Shown: positions 32,826 to 43,689, counted from the stretch's first letter. The stretch: 64,000 nucleotides of DNA from Cordylochernes scorpioides (GCA_030710605.1 CP092864.1:144729361-144793360); one strand, 5' to 3'. Translations and numbers: made by a program. Notes: generated by a model from the sequence alone, not told the origin.

Positions 32826-33735
32826 GGCAGAAGTCAGTAAACTGTAGTTTGCAAGCTACATGCGGCTCTTTAAATGTGAAGCTGCAGCTCTTTATATAGT
32901 TCCATACATAAATATATATATGCTAAATTAAAATATTATTTCATTTGAAAATATATTTCACGGATTCAAATATTCTGTTTAAATCTACCACCAGATGTCG
33001 GGACTTTCACTATATAAAACCGATTGTTGTTGTTTCACGTTGGCCTGTTCAAAACTTTTGTACATTATGTAAATAATATTTTGTTTTCCTTAGTCTACTC
33101 GCCTTTAGCCAGGCAGTACTTTTACTAAATTATGTTTTTTTATATATTCCTTTAGCTCAATTAAAGCTATTTTTGATAACTAATTTTATCATAATCTCTT
33201 CCACGACTGCATACTAAAAGCAAGCAAATGACCAATAATTCCTCTACAAGTAATTAATCTCAAAAGAGCAAAAAATATTTATTAAATATAATATATAATA
33301 TTTTTTTGCTTATCACTAGTACACATGATACAGGCCATGATAATCATGGTGGGTAGAAGAAGGCAACTGCTTTTACTGTAAGTGCACTACATGTCTACAC
33401 ACGTGAAAAGCAGTTCAACTTTGCACTTACAAATAAATATGCCAGAGCCCCGTTTGGGTTACTTGCACTCGCTGGTGGGGTTGGACTTTTGTAAGAATAG
33501 GGGGACATTGGAGAATTTTTTTTTTTTTTATCAGAAAAAAGTGCCAAATGTGGGAATCGAACCCGGGTCATAGCGGTGTAAACTAACGGTTGATACCAGC
33601 CTTCCACCGACCCCCCATTCCAAAATATTATTTCTGCGAGTACCATTTATTGTTGGCAAGAGAAAAAACTTTTAAAGTTTGTAAATTGTAATTTTTGGCT
33701 CTTCCAACTTAAAAGTTTGTAGACCACTGACCTAT
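32826..33735. mobile_element. hAT-type MITE interrupted by a SINE
   Basis: Ends GTCAGTAAACTGTAGTTTGC and AAAAGTTTGTAGACCACTGAC match the copy at 12793-13008. The interior is longer and contains an AT-rich body plus the SINE at 33298-33615. Confidence 0.75.
33298..33615 (-). mobile_element. tRNA-derived SINE
   Basis: On the minus strand a tRNA-like head (GGTCGGTGGAAGG, then B-box GGGTTCGATTCCC) is followed by an A/T-run, ACCCCACCAGCGAGTGCAAG, and a tail with AACTGCTTTTCACG ... GTGCACTTACAG ... TGATTATCATGGCC ... TAGTGATAAGC. Other copies: 42596-43390 and 45098-45495, both plus. Confidence 0.8.
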
Positions 33736-33925
33736 GGGAATACCCAGGGTTTAAATTTGCTTATTTCACTTCAGGGTAGCTAGCTTTAACCTCTCATTGC
33801 TATTTGTAAACAGTATTAGAATATGGACGCTGAGGTATTTTCAGTGAAACTATGTATAAACTTAAAACATCATTTACATATGCAGAGCAAATAGAAGACT
33901 GTAAAAATGGAGATCACGTATAAAC

Positions 33926-34290
33926 TCCGCCTTTGCCGGTCCCAACCTCGGATGAAAAAGGAGGAGGGGGTGCAGTAACAAGCTCGTTAAAAAAACTAGG
34001 CTCAGCTGGCTCGGCTGATAGTACCCTGTAAGGGCTCCTAATCCAGAGATACAGTATGAGCATAGTTTGTACTCTATGTTAGGAGCAGCTGCACATGGCG
34101 TCTGTTCCTCATGTCAGAGGCGGCCATTTCTTTTGGAGCTAAGTCGGCCTGCCACTGAGTAGTGCTCTCAGTCTTAATGACAAAGGCAGATGCATTCTAC
34201 TTCACCCAGTCATGATGGTTGTCAAATCTCAAGCTTTACTAAGCTTGATACCCTAATATGATTGAGTGGAGATATGAAAAAAGAAGAAGA
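33926..34290 (+). mobile_element. Retroposon family A
   Basis: Full-length copy from AACTCCGCCTTTGCCGG to GATTGAGTGGAGATATG and an AAAAAAGAAGAAG tail. Confidence 0.85.
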
Positions 34291-34745
34291 TGATGTATAG
34301 AGAAAAATAGTCGAACTTTCATTATGACAACACATCTTGGAATCAAGATGCTGTTATAACCAAGATTAATATAATTGGGTCTTAAAACTTGGGAGCCTTA
34401 GAATTAGAATGTCATAACCAATCTGCTGTTATAAAATAGGTTGTTGTTCTTGTTTCTCATCCCCTTGTACAAAGATAACACGAATTCCATGATTTCATGC
34501 TCCTCGAGCTGTGATCTCAAGGAATGGGGTATAGAGGTACAGCTTTCGTTGATCATGGCACAATAATCCAGGCATACTTTGGTGAAAATCTGACTTTGTC
34601 TGTAGTTTGAGGCCGTTCCTAACATGGAAGCAGATGCCTTTGCTGCCGACTCTAACAGGCAGGTTGTTGTTCTTGTTTCTCATCCCCTTGTACAAAGATA
34701 ACACGAATTCCATGATATCATGCTTCTAGAACTATTTGATGATAA
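34291..34745 (-). mobile_element. Tigger-like debris and reverse copies of retroposon family C
   Basis: The stretch at 34320-34430 has inverted GTTATAACCAAG-type motifs. The stretch at 34431-34745 contains TTGTTTCTCATCCCCTTG twice, so two overlapping reverse copies of family C are present. Confidence 0.6.
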
Positions 34746-35056
34746 GCAGTGGCCTCTTCCACAGGTCCTGTTTAGTGCTTAGAAGAGGCTGTTATAGTGA
34801 AAGTCCAGTGTATCTTTAGCACTAATCAGCAAAAACTTTGATCTAAACATCAAATATAGGATGTCTGAGGAGAGAGAGACATGTAGCTTTAAAACTTACA
34901 TATATTTAGATTTGTTGTTGGTGTTAGTGCCCATCAATTCAAATTTGACTTTTAGAAAAAAATTCTCAAATATGATCTGTTGTTGTTGTTGTTTCTTATC
35001 CCTTTGTGCAAAGCTCACACGAATTCCATGAGATTTGATCTGTTAGTGACCATCCC

Positions 35057-35842
35057 TTGCATCTCATCTAGGGACCTTCCTATAGTTTTCTTGACCCCTT
35101 CAATCAAGATAAACCCAGACATGAATAGATCTTACAGAAACTGTCACAACACCCAACTCACTCCAGACCATATATACCCAGCCATCCTTGCATCTCATCT
35201 AGGGACCTTCCTATAGTTTTCTTGACCCCTTCAATCAAGATAAACCCAGACATGAATAGATCTTACAGAAACTGTCACAACACCCAACTCACTCCAGACC
35301 ATATATACCCGGCCATCCTTGCATCTCATCTAGGGACCTTCCTATAGTTTTCTTGACCCCTTCAATCAAGATAAACCCAGACATGAATAGATCTTACAGA
35401 AACTGTCACAACACCCAACTCACTCCAGACCATATATACCCAGCCATCCTTGCATCTCATCTAGGGACCTTCCTATAGTTTTCTTGACCCCTTCAATCAA
35501 GATAAACCCAGACATGAATAGATCTTACAGAAACTGTCACAACACCCAACTCACTCCAGACCATATATACCCAGCCATCCTTGCATCTCATCTAGGGACC
35601 TTCCTATAGTTTTCTTGACCCCTTCAATCAAGATAAACCCAGACATGAATAGATCTTACAGAAACTGTCACAACACCCAACTCACTCCAGACCATATATA
35701 CCCAGCCATCCTTGCATCTCATCTAGGGACCTTCCTATAGTTTTCTTGACCCCTTCAATCAAGATAAACCCAGACATGAATAGATCTTACAGAAACTGTC
35801 ACAACACCCAACTCACTCCAGACCATATATACCCGGCCATCC
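35057..35842. repeat. 131-bp tandem array, exactly six units
   Basis: TTGCATCTCATCTAGGGACC starts at 35057, 35188, 35319, 35450, 35581 and 35712, with array end at 35842. Units are almost identical. A single A/G alternates in ACCCAGCCATCC/ACCCGGCCATCC. Confidence 0.95.
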
Positions 35843-35927
35843 TTGCAGCCCTCTTATATGGCAGACATCAATCCAGAAGATGACATCCTTACGAACAAGG
35901 CACCTCAGTTGGCCTGTATTGTGATCA

Positions 35928-36234
35928 GGTGTCCTCTTACCGGAGAGTTGCTAAATTTTAAAAATGGTAATTTTACAAATAAAAACTGTCCTTTGTGGAG
36001 AGGTATCCGTTAGCAGGGTGTCCGCTAAAGGGAGGTTCTACTGTACATTCAATAATACAGTAGAACCTCCCTGTACAGGACACTTAATTGCAGAGCCAAA
36101 ATGTCCTTTAAGGAGAGGCATCCTCTTACCGGAGAGTTGCTTAATTGTAAAAATGGTAATTTTACAAATGAAAACTGTCCTTTGTAGAGAGGTATCTGCT
36201 ATCAGGGTGTCTGCTAAAGGGAGGTTCTACTGTA
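35928..36234. mobile_element. Two adjacent pogo-like MITEs
   Basis: The first is a 3' part ending GGAGGTTCTACTGTA at about 36046. The second (36058-36234) is complete, CAGTAGAACCTCCCTG to GGAGGTTCTACTGTA, 177 bp, flanked by TA-type ends. Confidence 0.85.
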
Positions 36235-36744
36235 AATAGATTGTACATTTTCTAAATAGTCAAATTAACTTTAAACAAAGGTGTGTATAACAGTAATATT
36301 TTCATTTATCCCATTGCCAACAATACACATGCTGAAGGTATTATCATCTGAGAACAAAGAGCTTTTTACTTAATGAACATACATTAGAGTAAAATCAAAT
36401 GAATCTTTTGTGATATAAAGAGCAAAAGTGCATTTCTTTTGATAATAAAAAAAGAACAAACGGATGGAGCACCTTAGTTATGATGGTCAAAAGAGAATAT
36501 TTATGAATAAATTGACAATATTCATTGAAATACACAGCTAAATATGGCAATGCTATACATTTTGCACAAGAACAAAAATGTCAAATACTATATAGAGATA
36601 TATGTACAAACACCAAAACAAAATTATTTGAGGTTGGAGAACACATAAAATGTATGAATTAATACGCATGATTGTGATCAATATCATTTATAAGCTAGTT
36701 TAAAACAAGTTTACAAAAATTTTATAAAAAGAGAAACAATTAAA
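36235..36744. other. No gene seen; AT-rich
   Basis: No reading frame or repeat recognised. Confidence 0.5.
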
Positions 36745-37015
36745 TTTAGAACGAAAATTGCAATTATACTGCGAATGTTTACTTTGACGAAAAATCGGGA
36801 TTTATTTTAGGGATAAATAGCGATTATTTCTAACCTTGGAGATGAAGTATGATAGGATGAATTGTGAAGAGTAATGATAAACGGAAAAATAAAAGTGTTC
36901 TTAAGGTTAAAAATAATCGTTATTCATCCTTAAAATAAATTCCGATTTCTCATTCAAAAGAAACATTTGTGTTATAATTGCAATTTTCGTTCTACAATCA
37001 TAAGCCGCATTTAAT
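36745..37015. mobile_element. Foldback MITE (copy at 46770-47085)
   Basis: GAAAATTGCAATTATACTGC ... TTATTTTAGGGATAAATAGC mirrored by TTCATCCTTAAAATAAATTC ... ATAATTGCAATTTTC. Confidence 0.85.
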
Positions 37016-38390
37016 TGTCGTATAATTGAATTTATTTGGAGAAATTTTGGAAGCTATGATAACAATAGAGGCAAAAAAAATCAAATTTAGAAGAGTTAAA
37101 ACATAAGATTTCATTTTTAAAGGAAGAAGTAAACAACGGAAGGAAATAATGAGCGTAAACACCGAAAAAATGTAAATGTTTGGTCATTGACCTTTTATTA
37201 AGGCATCTCTTTGAGGTGAATTCACAACTCCTCAACGTTTAGGTGAGGAATTCCTTACAAGAAAATTTCACCAGCATAAGTAATATCCAAATTAAAGATA
37301 GTCAAAAGCAAAAAAATAAAACACATTGGACAAACAATCATTGTGTGTGATTTGATACATAGATTTTTTTTTTGGTCCGATAGGAAAAAAACGAAAACAA
37401 AGGAAGAGAAAGGAGAGTAATATACAGTTTCTCGATGCATATATTACATTATTTATAAATATTTTATTGGATGGATTTCTTTTTCTTATTTGGTTAGAAA
37501 TGGAGGCTTTCCGTATGGTTGCGAGATGATTGGATGGTGATTCGCTACCAGGGAAATGCCTTTTCTACATTTCTCCTCCTCCTCACCTCTCAAAAGCCAT
37601 CAATGTAGCAATGCAACTTTGGTCTCTTAAGCTTAGTAAAGGTAGAAAAACACAATCGTTTTTTTAAATAAGTGATTCGCATAAAAAGTGTATCGCCACT
37701 CTGAATGTAATGAAAACTTTCCAAAATGTTCTCTAAGAGTTTTGGCTAGAAAAAAATAACCAAATGGGAATGGCACCGGCCTAGAAATAGGAAAAATTTG
37801 AGCCGGAAGATTGGCAACAGAAGAAAAAGCTTATAGGAAAACTACCAATTTTGATAAATGCTAGTCACTACGCCGGGAGTCTGTCTTCTGTCTGATGTTG
37901 GAGATATGTCTCTCTTGACTGCTCATGGGGTCTGCGCGGTGTGCTTCTGTAAACACAGCAGGTCTCTAAGTTGGGCTGTTATTAGACATATAGATTGTTG
38001 GATATACGAGTATAGGTTGTTGGGCTGTTAGTGGACAAGGTTTATTGCCCTCACACTGGTTGGGGTGATATTTTTACATGAATCTGGGTCCATTGAAGGA
38101 TTTTTTTTTTCTTTGAAAATGATTATTGAGTATATGAGATTATTGAGCTCAATATGACATTTGATTCTGAGTTGTGTCTGTCAAGAATTAACAGTTTGTA
38201 TTGTATCTGTTGAAAATTGACAGTTTTCACTACTCTGCCACAATTCCTCTCACTATTTATGGATCATAAAGATTTTTTAATCTCTAAAACCAAATTTAGT
38301 TTTGAGACTTACATTGAAGATATTCATTATCATATTTGAGGTTTAAGAAAATTTCTACACAAATATTAATTTTTAAGCAAATATATGTAA
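37016..38390. other. No gene seen
   Basis: AT-rich. Short frames only. No exon with a PDZ or other motif was recognised on the minus strand, although this lies downstream of the last PDZ exon found. Confidence 0.5.
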
Positions 38391-39190
38391 ACTAGACGAA
38401 TGGCCCGGGCAACGCCCGGGTTTTACCCGAGTGCGTATATATTTTAAAAACGTTTTAATTCAAATACTATTCGTTACAATTATAAATTGGCGCCATGGAT
38501 GTCACTCTTGTGAAACGTCCCGTTCCAAACTGTGTGTTTTTAAAATGTTTTAATTAAAATACTATTCGTTACAATTATAAATTGGCGCCGTGGATGTCTC
38601 TCTTGTGAAACGTCCCGCCCCAAACTGTGTGTGTCTTGAAAATATAAAAATAAAAATGTGAATTTTCATAAAGATTTCATCATGTCGATTTTTTTTTGCA
38701 TTTCACCTACTAAATAGATAGAGATAATTGCATTTGCAACATGAACTTAGGTATATTGACTAAATAGAAAACTGCATAGTAATAAAGATCATTTTTAAAG
38801 GCACCATCTATAACTTTCCGCAAGGTTCTAAATGGTCACACGGCCAGTGAATATATAAGTAAATAGATAAATATATAGATATATATTCTAAACTGCGGTA
38901 AAAGTTTTTTGAATGAACCCATATCATAAATATACAATGAAAATAACAATTAAAAATTACTAAAATTCGTTTATACAATTATTACATACCATATATTAAC
39001 TTTATGAACGGAAAAATATGTCCAGGGTAGCCTAGTGGTCATGGCATCTGCCCGGTAAGCGGAAGGTCGTGGGTTCGATTCCCATCCCTTGACACTTTTT
39101 TTATTTTATCCTTTCTGACCAAAATCTATCCGTGAACTTCACACAGTGAACTTCACACAGACAGAATAAGGCAATTATATAAGTAGATAT
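38391..39190. mobile_element. Repeat element with CCCGGGTTTTACCCGAGT start and internal tRNA-like sequence
   Basis: It shares its start with 20604-20645. It contains a direct duplication at about 38449-38632 (CTATTCGTTACAATTATAAA and TGGATGTC...CTTGTGAAACGTCC twice) and the tRNA-like segment at 39021-39092. It ends near ACACAGACAGAATAAGGC. Class uncertain. Confidence 0.5.
39021..39092 (+). tRNA. tRNA-Thr(GGT)-like sequence, probably a pseudogene or element promoter
   Basis: A 72-nt cloverleaf can be drawn: acceptor TCCAGGG/CCCTTGA (one C-T mismatch), D arm GCC...GGC, anticodon stem TCTGC/GCGGA with loop CCGGTAA (anticodon GGT), and T arm GTGGG TTCGATT CCCAT. Position 33 is C instead of the near-invariant T. 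A T-run follows, consistent with a Pol III terminator. It lies within a repeat, so function as a real tRNA is doubtful. Confidence 0.5.
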
Positions 39191-39353
39191 ACAGTTGAAC
39201 CTTTCTATAGCGCCCCCTCTTGGGACTCACCAAAATAGGGTGCTATAGCGAGGGGGTGCTATAGACAGGTCAATTTAATGTGAATCGCATCGAACTGCGT
39301 GTTTAAAATCGGGCGCTATAGAGAGGGAGGCGCTATAAACAGGTTTAACTGTA
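39191..39353. mobile_element. Tigger-like MITE
   Basis: CAGTTGAACCTTTCTATAGC at the left and AACAGGTTTAACTGTA at the right form terminal inverted repeats. The interior repeats GGTGCTATAG motifs. Confidence 0.7.
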
Positions 39354-39510
39354 TATAAAGATTAAGGCAACCAATATATAAAACACATTTTACATTATAT
39401 AAATTAGAAGTAGTTCAGGACCACTTACTTTATGGCTCAAGGCATCCTATGGCTTAGGAAAGGTACCGAGATACGGGTTTTAACCTGCCTATCTTTAGAT
39501 TTACCCGTCC

Positions 39511-39940
39511 TGTCAAGAGCTGGGCACACAATAGATAGAATGTCAAAGGCTGGGCATACAATATACAGAATGTCAAGGGCTGGGCATATAATAGATAGAA
39601 TGTCAAGGGCTGTGCATACAATAGACAGAATGTCAAGGCCTGTGCATACAATAGACAGAATGTCAAAGGCTGTGCATACAATAGACAGAATGTCAAGGTC
39701 TGTGCATACAATATTCAGAATGTCAAGGGCTGTGCATACAATAGACAGAATGCCAAGAGCTGTGCATACAATAGACAGAATGTCAAGGGCTGTGCATACA
39801 ATAGACAGAATGTCAAGGTCTGTGCATACAATAGACAGAATGTCAAAGGTGTGCATACAATAGACAGAATGTCAAGGTCTATGCATACAATAGACAGAAT
39901 GTCAAGGCCTGTGCATACAATAGACAGAATGTCAAGATAG
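39511..39940. repeat. 30-bp tandem array, about 14 units
   Basis: The unit is of the form TGTCAAGGGCTGTGCATACA plus ATAGACAGAA. Since 30 is a multiple of three, open frames appear on both strands. They are by-products. Confidence 0.95.
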
Positions 39941-39974
39941 TGCATGGTAGATGTGCATTATATTAAATCAATTT

Positions 39975-40085
39975 TAGGTGCAGTAGAACATCTCTCTCAA
40001 GAACACCTAGTTACAGAACCAAAGTGTTCTTTATAGAGAGGTGACAGCAGCTAAGTAGTAAAAAAGGACATTTTGCTGACTGTCC
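39975..40085. mobile_element. Partial pogo-like MITE
   Basis: GCAGTAGAACATCTCTCTC, GTTCTTTATAGAGAGGTG and a truncated 3' side. Confidence 0.6.
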
Positions 40086-40139
40086 TATACACTGTCACAT
40101 ATGTAGCAGCTGGAAAAAATGTTGTCTTATTCCTCTCTT

Positions 40140-40270
40140 TTATCTCCACTCAATCATATCAGGGTATCAGGCTTGTAAAGCTTGTTGATGGTGTCTGCCG
40201 GGGAAGAGTAGAGCTCATTAATGGATGAGTCAATACAGTCAATAATGTGTTTTGGGGTTGCAGATTGCAA
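40140..40270 (-). mobile_element. Retroposon tail type B, minus orientation
   Basis: TTTTATCTCCACTCAATCAT ... GATGGTGTCTGCCGGGGAAG ... AATGTGTTTTGGGGTTGC, the reverse of 26742-26880. Confidence 0.7.
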
Positions 40271-40729
40271 ATTGCAAAAAATGTTGTCATTGTTTAATAT
40301 AATTATGGTGTATAGATTAATTTCTTTCTAATATAATAAAAAAAACTAAATTACTCTATGAAATGTAAATAAAAATGAGTAAATGTTTTAAATAAGAATA
40401 CTACCATATATGTCCAGCTTGCTAGAGTTTTGTGGCTAAAAAGAACAAGATAATTTGTATGTATATAAATTAATAAAGAAGCATTTTTTTTAACTAGCGG
40501 TGAATGAATTTCCGATACTGAATCCCTGATAACACTTACATATACAGTTCATTTATTTGATGTGGTTGATTCACAACTTAAGATTGCTTAATAAAATACA
40601 ATTGAATATTTTAATAATGGGAGAAAGTTCTGTTCATCAGTTCTAATTCCATAGTTTTTCACTACTATAGAGTCAGTGTGTCTGTAAGAAGCTTCAGCTA
40701 GTGAACTGATAACTCTATCAAGCTCTCAC
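40271..40729. other. Intron sequence, no feature
   Basis: AT-rich sequence on the 3' side of the last PDZ exon found. Confidence 0.5.
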
Positions 40730-40846
40730 CTTCAGAACACAAGTGGCATATTCGTAGGACGCTGTCCGGAGGTCGATTCCGTTCACCTCAAGAATCTGGT
40801 CACCCTGCATGATGCGTCCGTCAAGGTCCGCTACGCCTCCCTTAAG
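40730..40846 (-). CDS. MPDZ: MPDZ/PATJ-like exon D: second half of the second PDZ domain
   Basis: A 39-codon exon, phase 0 at both ends. On the minus strand the acceptor is GTGATTCAG| and the donor AAG|GTGAGA. Translation [20 protein letters not shown] then [19 protein letters not shown] carries the PDZ DGR and GDQIL-VNG signature and helix alpha-B. It joins exon C in frame so that ..GIFVDEA is followed by [11 protein letters not shown], giving a normal PDZ core. PDZ domains bind C-terminal peptides of membrane and junction proteins, and MPDZ/PATJ proteins scaffold apical junction and polarity complexes. The last strand of the domain and later exons were not found in the window. Confidence 0.85.
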
Positions 40847-41117
40847 CTGAATCACATACAGAGTTGTTGAGGCATGACGGTGGTTACATTGTCTACATTA
40901 GGGAAAAGAGAGGGAGAGAAAACAAGTGTACAGAGGGTGGCAAAATGTTAAAAACATCATATTTTGGTTGAAAGTGGTTTCATTACTTTTGTCTGAAGAT
41001 TCTGTTACCGAATCATCACACACTATTTATTAATTTGTATTTGGTCTAATACCATATGTGAATTGACAGTTTTGTTAGGAGGTTTTGTGGTCTTTGTATA
41101 TGCATAATAAGCATGCC

Positions 41118-41465
41118 ACAAATCGCCCAAAACCTAACCTAACCATACCTAACCTAACATTACCTAACCTAGCCTACCTAACCTAACCATACCTAACCTA
41201 GCCTACCTAACCTAGCCTAACCTTACCTAACCTAGCCTAATCTTACCCAACCTAGCCAAACTTACCTAACCTAACTTAACCTAGACTAACCTAACCTAGC
41301 CTAACCTAACTTAACCTAGCCTGACCTAACCTAGCCTAACCTAACTTAACCTAGCCTAACCTTACCTTACCTTACCTAGCCTAACCTAACTTAACCTAGC
41401 CTAACCTAACCTAGCCTAACCTAACTTAACCTAGCCTAACGTAGCCTAACCTTACCTAACCAAAC
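41118..41465 (-). repeat. Interstitial (TTAGG)n-type array, degenerate
   Basis: On the plus strand CCTAACCTAACCATACCTAA, then mixed CCTAA and CCTAG pentamers for about 350 bp. Arthropod telomeres are commonly TTAGG. This is internal, impure and inside an intron. Confidence 0.8.
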
Positions 41466-41734
41466 CATGTGTCACCCTTCTCCCTCAAAGCTGCAAAGCT
41501 CTGGTGACTGAGATTGGCCATAGAGGTTCTACCTTAGCATCTTGATGTCATTATTGATAGAAAATGCTGAGAATCACTGATTGCCATGTTCACCTTCACT
41601 CCAATAAAACTGCCAATCAACATCCAGTTTTTCATTATGTGCAAGATTCATAAAACACTGCTTTGAATGACCATAGGAGTTAACACCTAGGTTTATATTT
41701 ATCGCTGGTGAAAGGGAATAAAATAGTTTAATCG

Positions 41735-42015
41735 TAAAGTACAAGAAAATAAGACCTAATCCAAATAGTTTAATAGAGTGTGGCGCTTCAGCAACAGCAT
41801 TGTCACCATCATCAGACAAAAGAATAAATTAGGACGACCAAAAGGTCATAACAGGGACTTTTGTTGCTGTTACTACTGTTATTCTTGTATGTACCCTACA
41901 TTTCTGTGCTTGGAGAATCCGTATAAGACTAAATTGTCTTAATAAAGCTTTTTGTTGTTGTAAGAATAAATTAGGTCTTATTTTCTTGAAATATAATCTA
42001 TAATCCAAATTTTGC
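41735..42015. mobile_element. PM1 palindromic MITE with an unrelated insert in the loop
   Basis: AATAAGACCTAATCCAAATAG and GACAAAAGAATAAATTAGG, then about 140 bp of unrelated loop, then TTAGGTCTTATTTTCTTG and AATCTATAATCCAAATTTTG. Confidence 0.75.
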
Positions 42016-42039
42016 TTTACCCTTGAATCGTAAAGATAG

Positions 42040-42360
42040 AGGCTGCCTGGCCGGCATTCATAGCTCTTAAAATTAAAGATACTTCGGCCAGTAAATCTTT
42101 TTTATTGTCTCGACGTTTCAATATAAATCTTTTGTCCTCATCAGGAGTGAACAAAAATTAAAACATTTGGTAAAACGTTAAAAATTATTCTAAGGCTGCA
42201 AGGGCATTCTCAGCCTTGCAGTCTTAGAATAATTTTCAACGCTTTGCAAAATGTTTTAATTTTTGTTCACTCCTGACGAGGTCAAAATATTTTTGTCTAA
42301 ACGTCGAAGTAATAAAAAGATTTACTGGCCGAAGTATCTTTGATTTTAAAAGAAAATATT
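42040..42360. mobile_element. Foldback element
   Basis: AAGATACTTCGGCCAGTAAAT ... ACAAAAATTAAAACATTT mirrored by AAATGTTTTAATTTTTGT ... TTACTGGCCGAAGTATCTT. The loop contains an inner GCAAGGGCATTCTCAGCCTTGC. Confidence 0.85.
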
Positions 42361-42595
42361 TAAAACCACTGTTAGTTTTTCAGGAAGATTGGTGTAAAAT
42401 AGGTCTATCACCAAAGATCAACATAAAAAAAAAACACACACACACAAATAATGTGACTATTCTGTAACTCTGCAATATTCTTAAGTCCTCAACTATACAC
42501 ATCTGATTCAAATTTAGTTCAAAATTCTTATCATTATGCTATTTCCCTACAAATCTATTGAACAATGAAACAAGGGGTGGGTCTTCCATGAAGCA

Positions 42596-43390
42596 GAATA
42601 CCTAGTGGGGTCGGTGGAAGGATGGTATAAAACGTAGATTCTCGACAGCTACGGTCCAGGTTCGATTTCTGCATTGAGCACTTTTTTCTGATTAAAAAAA
42701 AATGCTCCAATAGCCCATGATTCTTGCAAAAGTCCACACCACGAGCGAGTGCAAATAACTTAAACGGGGCTTTGGCACATTTTTAAGCCATAATCAACAA
42801 CAAGTCTCCAAGGATAAATGTCTTCTTTTATTACCAACACATCACACTTTCAGGTATAACGTACCTTCTACAGGAATACCGAATATGAAATGAATCTTAG
42901 CTGTTCAATAGAATTATCATACATACAAATAAATATACATTTGTTAGTGCAAAGTCGAACTGCTTTTCACATGTGTAGACATGCGGTGTACTTACAGTAA
43001 AAGCAGTTGCCTACTTCTACCCACCATATTTATCATGGCGTGTACTAGGGATAAGCAAAACTGATTTTTACATATGTAGACATGTGGTGCACTTACAGTA
43101 AAAGCAGTCGCCTACTTCTACCCACCATTATTATCTTGGCATGTACCACGTGTACTAGGGTTAAGAAAAACTGCTTTTCACATGTGTAGACATGTGGTGC
43201 ACTTACAGTAAAAGTAGTCACCAATTTCTACCCAAAATGATTATCATGGCATGTACCACGTGTACTAGGGATAAGCAAAACTGATTTTCACATGTGTAGA
43301 CATGTGGTGCATTTACAGTAAAAACAGTCGCCTACTTCTACCCACCCTGATTATCATGGCCTTTACTATGTGTACTAGGGATAAGCAAAG
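42596..43390 (+). mobile_element. tRNA-derived SINE whose tail is repeated four times
   Basis: Head at about 42605-42700 (GGGGTCGGTGGAAGG, GGTTCGATTTC). An insert of about 165 bp follows. Then the tail unit (GCTTTTCACATGTGTAGACA ... GTACTAGGGATAAGC, about 113 bp) occurs four times from 42949 to 43390. The last copy ends 15 bp from the splice donor of exon C. Confidence 0.85.
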
Positions 43391-43405
43391 AAAAAGAATA
43401 CCTAC

Positions 43406-43630
43406 AGCCTCATCGACGAAGATGCCAGGGGCTCCAGAGCGACGACCCTCCACACTGAGGCCCAAAGGTCGGCCAGTCTTTCGCATCAGCTCTACTTCGA
43501 TGATGTCGTACACCTCGCAGCCTCCTGTCTCACGGAACACAGTGAGCTGGACGGGTGCATTGGGCGGGTTGAGGAACAGTGCAGCCTCCGCAGCACTGTG
43601 GGGGGCCTCACGCAGGTTGGTGCCGTTCAC
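43406..43630 (-). CDS. MPDZ: MPDZ/PATJ-like exon C: end of one PDZ domain and start of the next
   Basis: 75 codons. Acceptor CGCAG|GTG at 43631. The favoured donor GCT|GTAGGT leaves phase 0 into exon D; the alternative G|GTATTC four bases on would break the frame. The protein starts VNGTNLREAPHSAAEAALF and LNPPNAPVQLTVFRE, closing the first PDZ domain. After the linker TGGCEVYD, the second begins IIEVELMRKTGRPLGLSVEG, with the carboxylate-binding loop as PLGLS and a GIFVDEA strand. The pairing and short spacing of these domains match a tandem found in MPDZ (about PDZ10-11) and PATJ (about PDZ7-8); that numbering is from family knowledge and not from an alignment. Confidence 0.9.
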
Positions 43631-43689
43631 CTGCGGTTACATCAGATATCTCTATACTTTGGATCTATATTTAATGTTACATTAAACAT

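Larger units (their letters stand above)
40847..43405 (-). other. Intron C-D of the PDZ gene
   Basis: A 2559-bp intron. It holds the TTAGG-type array, a PM1 copy, a foldback element, and the SINE with its tandem tails. Confidence 0.75.

Noticed and set aside
39021-39092. Functional tRNA-Thr gene
   Set aside because: C at position 33, a mismatched acceptor and location inside a repeat argue against a working tRNA; kept only as tRNA-like.
39432-39863. Frames of 143 and 139 codons on opposite strands with repeated peptides
   Set aside because: Caused by a 30-bp tandem repeat, whose length is a multiple of three. No start context or family.
39511-39940. CRISPR-like regularly spaced array
   Set aside because: No unique spacers, simple 30-bp tandem units, eukaryotic context, no cas genes.
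41118-41465. True chromosome end
   Set aside because: Array is short, impure and flanked on both sides by ordinary sequence within an intron.
43302-43685. 127-codon plus-strand frame
   Set aside because: Antisense of PDZ exon C.
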